From Pseudoroseicyclus_A sp041714655 (GTDB taxonomy: Bacteria; Pseudomonadota; Alphaproteobacteria; Rhodobacterales; Rhodobacteraceae): a DNA stretch of 64,000 nucleotides. Made by a program: the position numbers and the translations under genes. Shown here piece by piece: positions 51,532 through 59,173 of the stretch. The number at the start of each line of letters is the position of its first letter. Position 1 is the stretch's first letter. A model generated the notes under the pieces. It was not told where the DNA came from. It was given only the letters and a program-made list of their open reading frames with translations, and did no database searches. The stretch covers positions 3,224,001 to 3,288,000 of the forward strand of contig NZ_CP168219.1 in NCBI RefSeq assembly GCF_041714655.1, given 5' to 3'.

Positions 51532-52782
51532 TCAGCCCGGGCCCAGCGCGAACCAGGCGGAAGGATCGACCGGTGTCTCGCCCTCCCGCACTTCCACATA
51601 CAGCGTCTCGGGCCGCGTGGCGCCCAGACCTTGCGCAACGTCAGTCAAAATCGCGTCAGCCGCCGGGGGCGTGCCGCCCATGATGCCGACGGGCTCGCCC
51701 GCGGGGATGATCTGCCCGGCCTGGCCGAAGACCTCGCCGAGCCCGGCGAGCACGAAGAGCACGCCGGGGCTGGGCTCGAGGATGACGACATTGCCGTAGT
51801 CGAGCAAGGGCCCCCGGAAGCGCACGGTCGCCGCCGCCGGCGCGGTGACGAGGGCGCGGGGGGCGGTCGCGAGGATGATCCCCGGCCGGGCGATGCCGGC
51901 GGCGTCGGGATCGCCGAAGCGGCGGATGATCTGCCCCTCCACCGGCAGCGGCAGGGCGCCGGTCGCCGCCGTCTCGGGGGCGGGGGTGGACAGCTCGCTG
52001 TCGATCACCTGCCCGAGCCCGGCGGCGAAGCCGTCGAGCGTGTCGGTGGAGGCGATGAGCAGCGCCGTCGCCACTGGATCCTCGATGAAGCGGCGCGGCA
52101 GGTCCGTCCGCTCGGAGATGGCGGCGGAAAGGCCGGCCCGGGCCGCCTGCGCGCCTTGCAGCCCCTCCTCGAGCGTATGGGCGGCATTGGCCTGCAGGAG
52201 CCGCAGTTCCTCGACCTCGGCGAGGCGGGCCTTGAGGGCCTCGACCTCCCGCTGAAGCGCCGGGGTCAGCTCCGAGACCATCATGCCGGCCTGGGCGGTG
52301 CCGAGCGGGCCGGAGGGATGGAGGAGCAGAAGCGGCGCCGGAGCGCGGCCCATCCGCTCCAGCATGGCGAGAAGCTCGGTGATCTCGCCGGAGGAGGCAT
52401 CGAGCTCCGCCTCCAGCGCCTGCTGGCGGATGGCGGCGCGGCGGAGCCCCTCGCGCAGCGCGCCCAGCCCCTCCTCATAGGCCTGCACCGTCTGGGTCAG
52501 GGCGGCGATCCGGTCCGTCGAGCCCTCGGCGGCGGCGAGCTGCGCCTCGGCCGCCCGCAGCGCCTCGGCTGCGGCGGAGGCGGCGGCGGCCGTGCCCTCC
52601 TGCGCCTGGGCGGGCGTCAGGAGGGCGAGGGAGAGGAGCGCGGCGAGGGTGATCGGGGGGCGCTGCCCCCCGTCGCCTGAACGGCGACTCCCCCCGGAGT
52701 ATTTGGAAGAAAGCGAGGGGAAGCGGCGGCGCCCGCGGGCGCCGGGCGCTCGCCGCAGATCAGGGCGGGCCGGAGGCCTCAT
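51532..52782 (-). CDS. envC: EnvC-like murein hydrolase activator (degenerate LytM domain)
   Basis: A 416-residue exported protein. A long coiled coil (residues about 70-270) precedes a LytM/M23 domain (about 300-410). The M23 zinc ligands are lost: the HxxxD region reads FGDPDAAGIARPGI, and the HxH motif is replaced by VLFVLAGL. It should therefore activate amidases rather than cut peptidoglycan. The only ATG or GTG in frame before the signal peptide is 52782, coupled to the gpmI stop (ATGA). This makes residues about 21-43 the translation of a family-2 repeat. The hydrophobic signal (ITLAALLSLALL) then begins near residue 44, an unusually long n-region. Confidence 0.88.
   Translation of the reverse strand: MRPPARPDLRRAPGARGRRRFPSLSSKYSGGSRRSGDGGQRPPITLAALLSLALLTPAQAQEGTAAAASAAAEALRAAEAQLAAAEGSTDRIAALTQTVQAYEEGLGALREGLRRAAIRQQALEAELDASSGEITELLAMLERMGRAPAPLLLLHPSGPLGTAQAGMMVSELTPALQREVEALKARLAEVEELRLLQANAAHTLEEGLQGAQAARAGLSAAISERTDLPRRFIEDPVATALLIASTDTLDGFAAGLGQVIDSELSTPAPETAATGALPLPVEGQIIRRFGDPDAAGIARPGIILATAPRALVTAPAAATVRFRGPLLDYGNVVILEPSPGVLFVLAGLGEVFGQAGQIIPAGEPVGIMGGTPPAADAILTDVAQGLGATRPETLYVEVREGETPVDPSAWFALGPG
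52655..52718 (+). repeat. short G/C-hairpin repeat, family 2 copy 3 (inside envC)
   Basis: GGGGGGCGCTGCCCCCC, then GTCGCCTGAACGGCGAC, then CCCCCCGGAGTATTTGGA and AGAAAGCGAGG, the same module order as at 29497. Unlike the other copies it lies inside a coding frame, antisense to envC, between the gpmI-envC junction and the envC signal peptide. It keeps the frame open. Confidence 0.75.
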
Positions 52783-54419
52783 GCGGAATCCGTGCCGGAC
52801 CCTTGATCCGCCTCGTGATGCGGCTCGGGCAGGTGGCCGGAGGCGGTGGTCGCGGCGGTCTCGTCCTCCGGCTCCTCGACGGTCTTCGGCGCGGGGGCGG
52901 CGGGGCGGAGGAGGCTGCGGCCCGTCATCTCCTCCGGCTGCGGCAGGCCCATCAGCTCCAGCACCGTCGGCGCGAGATCGCTCAGGCGGCCGTTGACGAG
53001 GCGCGCGCCCTCGGGGGCGCCGAAGACGGCGACGTTGACCGGGTTCACCGTATGCGCCGTATGGGCGCCGCCGGTCACCGGGTCGACCATGACCTCGCAA
53101 TTGCCGTGATCGGCGGTGATGACCATGGCGCCGCCGGCGCGCGTCAGCGCCGCCACCACCTTGCCGATGCCCTCGTCCACCGCCTCGCAGGCGCGGATCG
53201 CCGCATTCAGGTCGCCGGTATGGCCGACCATGTCGGGGTTCGCGTAATTCGCGACGATGAGGTCGTAGCCCTTGTCGATGGCGGCGACGAAGGCCTCGGT
53301 GACCTCGGCGGCCGACATCTCGGGCTTGAGGTCATAGGTGGCGACATTGGGGCTCTTCGGCATGTAGCGGTCCTCCCCCTCCTCCGGCTCCTCCTTGCCG
53401 CCGTTGAGGAAGAAGGTGACATGCGGGTACTTCTCCGTCTCTGCCAGGCGGAACTGGGTGAGCCCCTGCGACGCGACCCAGGCGCCGAGCGTGTTGACGA
53501 TCTTTCGCTTGGGGAAGACGGCCGGGTACCAGGCGCTGTGGCGGGTGGAATATTCCACCATGCCGAGCTTTGCGGCGAGCTCCGGCACCGGGCCGCGGTC
53601 GAAGCCGTCGAACTCCGGGTCAGCGAGGGCGGTGAGGATCTCGCGGGCGCGGTCGGCGCGGAAGTTGAGGCAGAAGAGCCCGTCTTCCGGGGCGAGGCCC
53701 TTGTAGTCGCCGATAACGGTCGCGGGGATGAACTCGTCGGTCTTGCCCGCGTCATAGGCGGCGGCAATGGCCTCCTCTGGGGTGGCAGCGGCGGCGCCCT
53801 TGCCCTCGGCGATGGCACGATAGGCGGTCTCGACCCGATCCCAGCGGTTGTCGCGATCCATCGCGAAGTAGCGGCCGATGACGGTGGCGATCCGCGTGCC
53901 CTCGGGGAGGCGGGGGAGGAGGTCCGCGAGGTAGCCCTCCGCCGAGGAGGGCGCCACGTCGCGCCCGTCGGTGATGGCATGGAGCGTCACGGGCACGCCC
54001 GCGGCGGCGATGGACTCGGCGGCGGCGACGATGTGATCCACATGCCCGTGCACCCCGCCGTCGGAGAGAACGCCGAAGAGATGCGCGGTGCCGCCGGAGC
54101 TCTTGAGGCTGGCGATGAAGGACTGGAGCGCCTCTTCCTTCGCGAAGCTGCCGTCTTCGATGGCCAGCTCGATCTGGCCGAGATCCATCGCCACCACGCG
54201 GCCGGCGCCGATATTGGTGTGGCCGACCTCGGAATTGCCCATCTGCCCCTTCGGCAGCCCTGCATCGGGCCCATGGGTGATGAGCTCGGCATGAGGGCCG
54301 TCCTTGAAGAGCGCATCCACATGCGGGGTGTGGGCGAGGACGGGAGCGTTCCCGTGCCGGTCGGCGCGCTTGCCCCAGCCATCGAGAATGCAAAGGACGA
54401 CGGGGGACGTGCCGGGCAT
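52779..54419 (-). CDS. gpmI: 2,3-bisphosphoglycerate-independent phosphoglycerate mutase
   Basis: Interconverts 3- and 2-phosphoglycerate in glycolysis using two manganese ions. 546 residues, slightly longer than usual because of a 30-residue acidic/proline-rich C-terminal tail. The N-terminus PVVLCILDGWG supplies a metal aspartate, the phosphorylated serine is in GNSEVGHTNIGAGR near residue 63, and the second metal site is in VITADHGNCE near residue 448. The ATG at 54419 has AAGGAG ten bases upstream. A ~275-bp repeat separates it from rlmH. Confidence 0.96.
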   Translation of the reverse strand: MPGTSPVVLCILDGWGKRADRHGNAPVLAHTPHVDALFKDGPHAELITHGPDAGLPKGQMGNSEVGHTNIGAGRVVAMDLGQIELAIEDGSFAKEEALQSFIASLKSSGGTAHLFGVLSDGGVHGHVDHIVAAAESIAAAGVPVTLHAITDGRDVAPSSAEGYLADLLPRLPEGTRIATVIGRYFAMDRDNRWDRVETAYRAIAEGKGAAAATPEEAIAAAYDAGKTDEFIPATVIGDYKGLAPEDGLFCLNFRADRAREILTALADPEFDGFDRGPVPELAAKLGMVEYSTRHSAWYPAVFPKRKIVNTLGAWVASQGLTQFRLAETEKYPHVTFFLNGGKEEPEEGEDRYMPKSPNVATYDLKPEMSAAEVTEAFVAAIDKGYDLIVANYANPDMVGHTGDLNAAIRACEAVDEGIGKVVAALTRAGGAMVITADHGNCEVMVDPVTGGAHTAHTVNPVNVAVFGAPEGARLVNGRLSDLAPTVLELMGLPQPEEMTGRSLLRPAAPAPKTVEEPEDETAATTASGHLPEPHHEADQGSGTDSA

Positions 54420-54519
54420 GGGCGAGCTCCTTGGCTGACCGCTCCTCCATAGCGCTGCCGGGGCGGAGGGTGAACCCCGGGTGAGGGGGGCGACGCATCG
54501 ATGGCGGGGCGGTCGAGCG

Positions 54520-54803
54520 ACGCCTCCACCCGGTACGCGCCGGAACGGCGCAGGGCGAGCGCCGGCCCGTCCCGCGGGCTGGCGCTCTCGTGAGGCCGGG
54601 CGCGACGGTGGGCGGGGGATCGGCTGCACCATAAAGCGCTCTGCGGGTCCGGCAGGAGCGCCAACCCCCAGGCCGGCGCTCGCCCCGCGCGGCATCGTCG
54701 GGCCTGGGGGAGAGCCGGTTTTCGCGGGAGAAACGTGGCCCGGGGCCGGCGCGGCGCCGGTCCCCATATGGAAACCTGACGCGGAAACCAGACGGTCTCC
54801 GCC
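54520..54803 (-). repeat. dispersed ~275-bp intergenic repeat, copy C
   Basis: Copy in reverse orientation: core GCGCTTTATGGTGCA on the minus strand at 54639-54625; right arm ending near 54548 (GCGCCAGCCCGCGGGACG on the minus strand); left arm to about 54686. The GGTGGGTT end hairpins are missing. Instead the 54754-54803 flank (CCCCATATGGAAACC, GGAAACCAGACGG) resembles the left flank of copy D. It lies between rlmH and gpmI, which face the same way. Confidence 0.75.
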
Positions 54804-54806
54804 CCT

Positions 54807-55271
54807 TCACATCCGGTGATACGGGCTCCCCGCGAGGATCGTCGCCGCCCGGTAGAGCTGCTCGGCCAGCATCACCCGGGCGAGGGCGTGGGGCCAGACC
54901 ATCGGTCCGAAGGAGAGTAGGAGCTCGGCGCTGCCGCGCATCTCCTCCGTCACCCCGTCCGCCCCGCCGATCACGAAGGCGGCGTCCCGTGCGCCGTCGC
55001 GCCAGCCGGCCAGCCGCTCCGCCAACTCGGGGGAAGAGAGCATGCGCCCCCGCTCGTCGAGCACCACCCGGGCGGCGCCGGCGGGGAGGGCCTTCTCGAG
55101 CAGCCGGTGCTCCGCCTCCTGCCCGGCGCCCTTGGCGTCGACCTGGGCGAGCTCGATGCCGCCGAGCCCGAGCGCCCGGCCGGTCTTGGCGAAGCGGCCG
55201 AGGTAATCGTCGATAAGCGCCCGCTCCGGGCCGCTGCGCAGGCGCCCCACGGCGCAGATCGTCAGGCGCAT
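54807..55271 (-). CDS. rlmH: 23S rRNA (pseudouridine-1915-N3) methyltransferase
   Basis: SPOUT enzyme that methylates pseudouridine 1915 in helix 69 of 23S rRNA on the assembled 70S ribosome. 154 residues. The knot has FVIGGADGVTEEMRGSAELLLSFGPMVWPHAL and the conserved C-terminus YRAATILAGSPYHRM. LDERGRMLSSPELA is in the middle. Same strand as rsfS, 153 bp behind it. Confidence 0.95.
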   Translation of the reverse strand: MRLTICAVGRLRSGPERALIDDYLGRFAKTGRALGLGGIELAQVDAKGAGQEAEHRLLEKALPAGAARVVLDERGRMLSSPELAERLAGWRDGARDAAFVIGGADGVTEEMRGSAELLLSFGPMVWPHALARVMLAEQLYRAATILAGSPYHRM

Positions 55272-55424
55272 CGGCCGCTCCTCGGGTGCCGGGCGGTCAC
55301 CTCGGAGGCGCCGCCCCTCGGGTCAAGGGGGGAGAGGGCAGCCGGGCCGCCTCTCGGGCGCGCCGCGGCAGGCGGGTCGCCCCGCCTCGCGCGCGCCAAT
55401 CGGGCCGCAAGGCCCGGGGTCTCG

Positions 55425-55859
55425 TCAGCGGAAGGCGGCTGCGGCGCCCGCGGCATCGCCGGCCGGGCGGGGCATCCACATCTTCTCCAGCTGGTAGAAT
55501 TCCCGCACTTCGGGGCGGAACAGATGCACGACGACGTCGCCCGCATCGATCAGCACCCAGTCGCCGGTCTCCTTGCCTTCGGTCTTGCAGGGCGTGCCAT
55601 GCGCCTGCTTCAGCCGGTCGGTGAGGTGGTCGGCGATGGCGGCAACCTGGCGCGAGGAGCGGCCCGTGGCGATCACCATGTAATCGCTCATGTCGGACCG
55701 GCCGCGCAGATCGATCTGCACGACATCTTCGGCCTTGTCGTCATCGAGGGAATGAAGCACCGCGGCGAGAAGCGCGTCGGCGCTGGCGGTATCGGCCGGG
55801 GCATCGAGCGCCGGTCGGCCGGTGGTGGCGGAGAGGCCCGCCTGTTGGGTCGGTGACAG
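55425..55859 (-). CDS. rsfS: Ribosomal silencing factor RsfS
   Basis: Binds L14 on the 50S subunit and blocks subunit joining when nutrients run short. The conserved domain runs from SLDDDKAEDVVQIDLRGRS to YQLEKMW and includes SDYMVIATGRSSRQV and GDWVLIDAGDVVVHLF. No ATG or GTG lies at a fitting position. A CTG at 55859 stands eight bases after a perfect AGGAGG (55873-55868). An upstream TTG at 55922 has no ribosome site. I therefore place the start at CTG, giving 144 residues with a 30-residue N-terminal extension. Confidence 0.85.
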   Translation of the reverse strand: MSPTQQAGLSATTGRPALDAPADTASADALLAAVLHSLDDDKAEDVVQIDLRGRSDMSDYMVIATGRSSRQVAAIADHLTDRLKQAHGTPCKTEGKETGDWVLIDAGDVVVHLFRPEVREFYQLEKMWMPRPAGDAAGAAAAFR

Positions 55860-56252
55860 GTGTACATCCTCCTGGACTTGCGCCGACAGGCCCCGGCGCC
55901 GGGCATGGTGCGAAAATAGCAACCGGGATGCGTCTTTTCAATGAATCTCCCGCCGAGCTCCTCCGACGCGCCAGGGATGCGGCTGCGGCACCACCCGGGC
56001 ACCCCCCCCGCGGCACCCGACCGGACAGTGGACAGGGCCCTGCCGCGGCGGTATCAGGGGGCCGTCTTCCAACCTCTGGCAGAGGAGCTTCGGACGTGCT
56101 TCGTCCCGTGCATCATCGCACACGCGGCCCTGTCGTCGCCCTGTGGATCCGTCCGCAGGGCTGAGAGACCTTCCGCTCTTTCAGTCCCTGACCTTCCGGG
56201 GCCGCCGCCGCGCGGGCCCGCCCTTCAGTGACTTTTCCGAAAGACGTCTCTC
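55860..56252. other. 393-bp gap between rsfS and ABC-F gene, no gene seen
   Basis: This carries the rsfS ribosome site and divergent promoters. Some imperfect hairpins are visible around 56030-56050 and 56140-56165. I looked for 6S, SRP, RNase P and tmRNA landmarks and found none. Frames here are short and biased. Confidence 0.45.
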
Positions 56253-57758
56253 ATGCCCATTCTGACCCTCAAGGACCTTTCCTTCACCCGCGGCCTGCCG
56301 CTCTTCTCCGGCCTCGACCTCGCGCTCGAGCGGGGCGCCCGGCTCGGGCTCGTCGCCGCCAACGGCCATGGCAAGTCGACGCTCCTGCGGCTCATCGCCG
56401 GCGAGGAGGAGCCGACCTCCGGCGAGATCACCCGCGCCCGCGGCCTCAAGATCGCCCATCTGCGGCAGGAGATCCCCGCCGATCCCCGCCCGCTCCGCGA
56501 GCTCGTCGCCGACGGGCTCGGCCCCGAACTGGCGGAATACGAGAGCTGGCGGGCCGATGTCGCCCTCGCCGATCTCGGCTTCCCGGTGGCGGCGGCGGAG
56601 CAGCCGCTCTCCGCCCTCTCCGGCGGCTGGCAGGGGCTGGCCATGCTGGCGGCGGCGCTGGTGGGGGAGCCGGATCTCCTCCTCATGGACGAGCCGACCA
56701 ACCATCTCGACCTCGCCCGCATCGGCGCGCTGGAGCGCTGGGTGGCCGGCGCCGCGCCCACGCTGATCATCGCCAGCCACGACCGCGCCTTCCTCGACGC
56801 CGTGACCGATCACACGCTGTTCCTGCGCCCCGAGCGGAGCCGCAGCTACGCCCTGCCCTATTCCCGCGCGCTGGAGGCCCTGGAAGAGGCGGATGCGGCG
56901 GAGGGGCGGCGCTTCGAGAACGAGATGCGCAAGGCCTCCGCGCTCCGCCGGCAGGCGGCGAAGCTGAAGAACATCGGCATCAACTCGGGCTCGGACCTCC
57001 TTCTCACCAAGACCAAGCAGCTCACCGAGCGCGCGGCTGCGCTGGAGGAAAGCGCCCGCCCGGCCCACAGGGAGCGCGGCGCCGGGGTGATCCGGCTCAC
57101 CAATGCCGGCACCCATGCCAAGGCGCTGATCTCCTTCGACGAGACGGAGGTGACGGCGCCGGACGGGCGGCGGCTCTACCGCTTCGGCCCAGCCTGGATC
57201 GAGCGGGGCGACCGGGTGGTGCTGATGGGGCCGAACGGCGCCGGCAAGACGCAGCTCGTCAACCGCGTGCTCGCCGCCATCGGCGGGGAGGATCCGACGA
57301 TCCGGGCGGCGGCGACGCTGGTGCTGGGGCATTCCGCGCAGGATCTGGACCAGATCGGCGGGTCGGGCCATGCGTTCGACCTCATCACGCACCGCTTCGA
57401 CCTCGGCGACGACCGGGCCCGGTCGCTCCTTGCCGGCGCGGGGCTGACGCCCGAGCAGCAGAAGGCACCCCTCGCGGCGCTCTCCGGCGGGCAGCGGGCG
57501 CGGCTGGCGATGCTGGTGCTCCGGCTCATCCGGCCGAACTTCTACCTGCTCGACGAGCCGACCAACCATCTCGACATCGACGGGCAGAAGACGCTGCAGG
57601 AGGAGCTGATGGAGAAGGAGGCGACCTGCCTCATTGTCAGCCACGACCGCAGCTTCATCCGCACCATCGCGACCCGGCTCTGGGTGATCGAGGGGAGGCG
57701 CCTGAAGGAGGTGGACGACCCCGAGCCGGTCTTCGCGGGGCTCCTCGCCGAGGGGTGA
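56253..57758 (+). CDS. ABC-F family ATPase (ribosome-associated)
   Basis: A 501-residue soluble protein with two ABC domains and no membrane part. Domain 1 has Walker A AANGHGKSTLL near residue 36, a signature SGGWQGLAM near 130 and MDEPTNHLDLAR near 148. The inter-domain arm lies at about 220-280. Domain 2 has Walker A GPNGAGKTQLV near 328, LSGGQRARLAM near 410 and LLDEPTNHLDIDG near 430. ABC-F proteins rescue or gate translating ribosomes. It lacks the extended arm of EttA and the C-terminal coiled coil of Uup, so the subclass is open. Confidence 0.93.
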   Translation: MPILTLKDLSFTRGLPLFSGLDLALERGARLGLVAANGHGKSTLLRLIAGEEEPTSGEITRARGLKIAHLRQEIPADPRPLRELVADGLGPELAEYESWRADVALADLGFPVAAAEQPLSALSGGWQGLAMLAAALVGEPDLLLMDEPTNHLDLARIGALERWVAGAAPTLIIASHDRAFLDAVTDHTLFLRPERSRSYALPYSRALEALEEADAAEGRRFENEMRKASALRRQAAKLKNIGINSGSDLLLTKTKQLTERAAALEESARPAHRERGAGVIRLTNAGTHAKALISFDETEVTAPDGRRLYRFGPAWIERGDRVVLMGPNGAGKTQLVNRVLAAIGGEDPTIRAAATLVLGHSAQDLDQIGGSGHAFDLITHRFDLGDDRARSLLAGAGLTPEQQKAPLAALSGGQRARLAMLVLRLIRPNFYLLDEPTNHLDIDGQKTLQEELMEKEATCLIVSHDRSFIRTIATRLWVIEGRRLKEVDDPEPVFAGLLAEG

Positions 57759-57770
57759 GGGGCCGGTGGG

Positions 57771-58056
57771 AGGGTGGAAACCATATGGTTTCCGCCCCCG
57801 ATTCCATGTGGAAATCGGCGCCCCCATGGCCGGACCTCGCCGCGCAGGGCGAGCGCCGGCCCGGGGGTTGGCGCTCCCGCCGGTTCCGCATCGCGCTTTA
57901 TGGTGCAACCACTCCCCCGCCCAGAGGCCGGGGCCAGGCCCCACCTGAGCGCCGACCCGCGGGACGGGCCGGCGCTCGCCCTGCGCCTGCGGCGCGTACC
58001 GGGCGGGGGCACCGCACAAGTGTCGCGCCGACGGTGGGTTGGAAACCCACCTTACA
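57771..58056 (+). repeat. dispersed ~275-bp intergenic repeat, copy D
   Basis: Left end: perfect 18-nt palindrome GGAAACCATATGGTTTCC (57776-57793). Left arm from 57846 (GCAGGGCGAGCGCCGGCCC), core GCGCTTTATGGTGCA (57893-57907), spacer with its own GGGGCCAGGCCCC hairpin, and right arm 57949-58007 ending CTGCGCCTGCGGCGCGTACC, shared with copy A. Right end hairpin GGTGGGTTGGAAACCCACC (58033-58051). It lies between the ABC-F and cupin genes, both on the plus strand. Confidence 0.85.
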
Positions 58057-58157
58057 CCGGGCCCGGTGGGCCTGCCTTAAGGCGGGGTCGCGCCCCGCCC
58101 CCTCTGGACCTTCCCGCCTCGCCCCCTACCTTGCCTTGCAAACGAAGGAGCTCCCCC

Positions 58158-58553
58158 ATGAAGATCATCCGCGCCGGCAGCGAGCCGGCCAAGTCCGGCC
58201 CGCCCGACTGGTTCACCGGCACCGTCTGGATGGAATGGCTGGCCGAGGCCGAAGGCCCCGCCCGCGCCACCTTCCTCAATGTCACCTTCGGCCCCGGCGC
58301 CCGCACCTTCTGGCATACGCATCCGCTCGGCCAGACGATCCTCATCACCGCCGGCATCGGCCGCGTCCAGCGCCGCGGCGGCCCGGTGGAGGAGATCCGC
58401 GCCGGCGACACCGTCTGGTTCCCGCCCGGCGAGGAGCATTGGCACGGCGCCGCCCCCGACCAGCCCATGACGCATATCGCCGTGCAGGAGGAGAAGGACG
58501 GCGAGACCGTCTTCTGGCTCGAAGAGGTCTCGAGCGCGGATTACGCGCCATGA
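58158..58553 (+). CDS. Cupin-domain protein
   Basis: A 131-residue single-domain cupin. Motif 1 TFGPGARTFWHTHPLGQTIL supplies two histidines, and motif 2 GDTVWFPPGEEHWHGAAP supplies the third, so a bound metal is likely. The family resembles carboxymuconolactone-linked/quercetin-dioxygenase-type cupins; substrate unknown. GAAGGAG lies before the ATG at 58158. Its stop overlaps the HAD gene start (ATGA). Confidence 0.85.
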   Translation: MKIIRAGSEPAKSGPPDWFTGTVWMEWLAEAEGPARATFLNVTFGPGARTFWHTHPLGQTILITAGIGRVQRRGGPVEEIRAGDTVWFPPGEEHWHGAAPDQPMTHIAVQEEKDGETVFWLEEVSSADYAP

Positions 58554-59170
58554 GTCCGCAGGCCGTCGTCTTCGACATCGGCAATGTCCTCATCGAATGG
58601 CAGCCGGAGCGTTTCTTCGATGCCGAGATCGGCGAGGCCGACCGGCGGGCGCTGTTCGAGGCGGTGGACCTTCACGCGATGAACGATCGCGTCGACCGCG
58701 GCGAGCGTTTCCGCGCCGTGATCGAGGAAACCGCCGAGGCGAACCCGGACTTCGCCGCCGCCATCCGCATGTGGCACGACCGTTGGGCCGAGCTGGCCTC
58801 GCCGGTCATCGACCGTTCCGTCCGGCTCTTCCGGGCACTGAAGCGGCGGGGCGTGCCCTGCCACATCCTCAGCAACATCGGCGAGGAGACCTTCGCCATC
58901 GCCGCGAAGAACTATCCGTTCCTCGAGGAATTCGACGAGGTCTTCCTCTCCGGCGCCCTGCGGATGGCCAAGCCGGACGGCGCCATCTTCGCCCATGTGG
59001 AAAGCGCCCTCGCCCTGCCGCCCGAGGCGCTCTTCTTCACCGACGACCGGGCCGAGAACATCGACATGGCCGCCTCGCGCGGCTGGGCCACGCAGCTCTT
59101 CACCTCGCCCTCGGCGCTCGCGGGGCGGCTGGTCGAGGAGGGGCTCCTGACCGCCGAGGAGGTGGCCTGA
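58550..59170 (+). CDS. HAD-family hydrolase (IA, haloacid/phosphatase type)
   Basis: A 206-residue cytoplasmic phosphatase-like enzyme. Motif I VVFDIGNVLIEW: the first aspartate is present, but the usual second aspartate is Asn, as is common in this YihX-like subgroup. Motif II is HILSNIGEE, motif III KPDGAIF and motif IV FFTDDRAENIDMA. The helical cap at residues 15-85 is the C1 type. YihX-type enzymes hydrolyse glucose-1-phosphate; this is a family analogy only. Coupled to the cupin gene. Confidence 0.88.
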   Translation: MSPQAVVFDIGNVLIEWQPERFFDAEIGEADRRALFEAVDLHAMNDRVDRGERFRAVIEETAEANPDFAAAIRMWHDRWAELASPVIDRSVRLFRALKRRGVPCHILSNIGEETFAIAAKNYPFLEEFDEVFLSGALRMAKPDGAIFAHVESALALPPEALFFTDDRAENIDMAASRGWATQLFTSPSALAGRLVEEGLLTAEEVA

Positions 59171-59173
59171 GAC

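Noticed and set aside
55923..56240. Possible 6S or other housekeeping RNA between rsfS and the ABC-F gene
   Set aside because: Some hairpins but none of the conserved landmarks of 6S, SRP, RNase P or tmRNA could be found by eye.
2056..58056. The peptide string APARPAGWRS...CTIKR...PAGAPT appearing in frames of several repeat copies
   Set aside because: Frames shift between the arms in copy D, and there is no ribosome site or common start. The similarity is of DNA, not protein; such strings are common spurious annotations.
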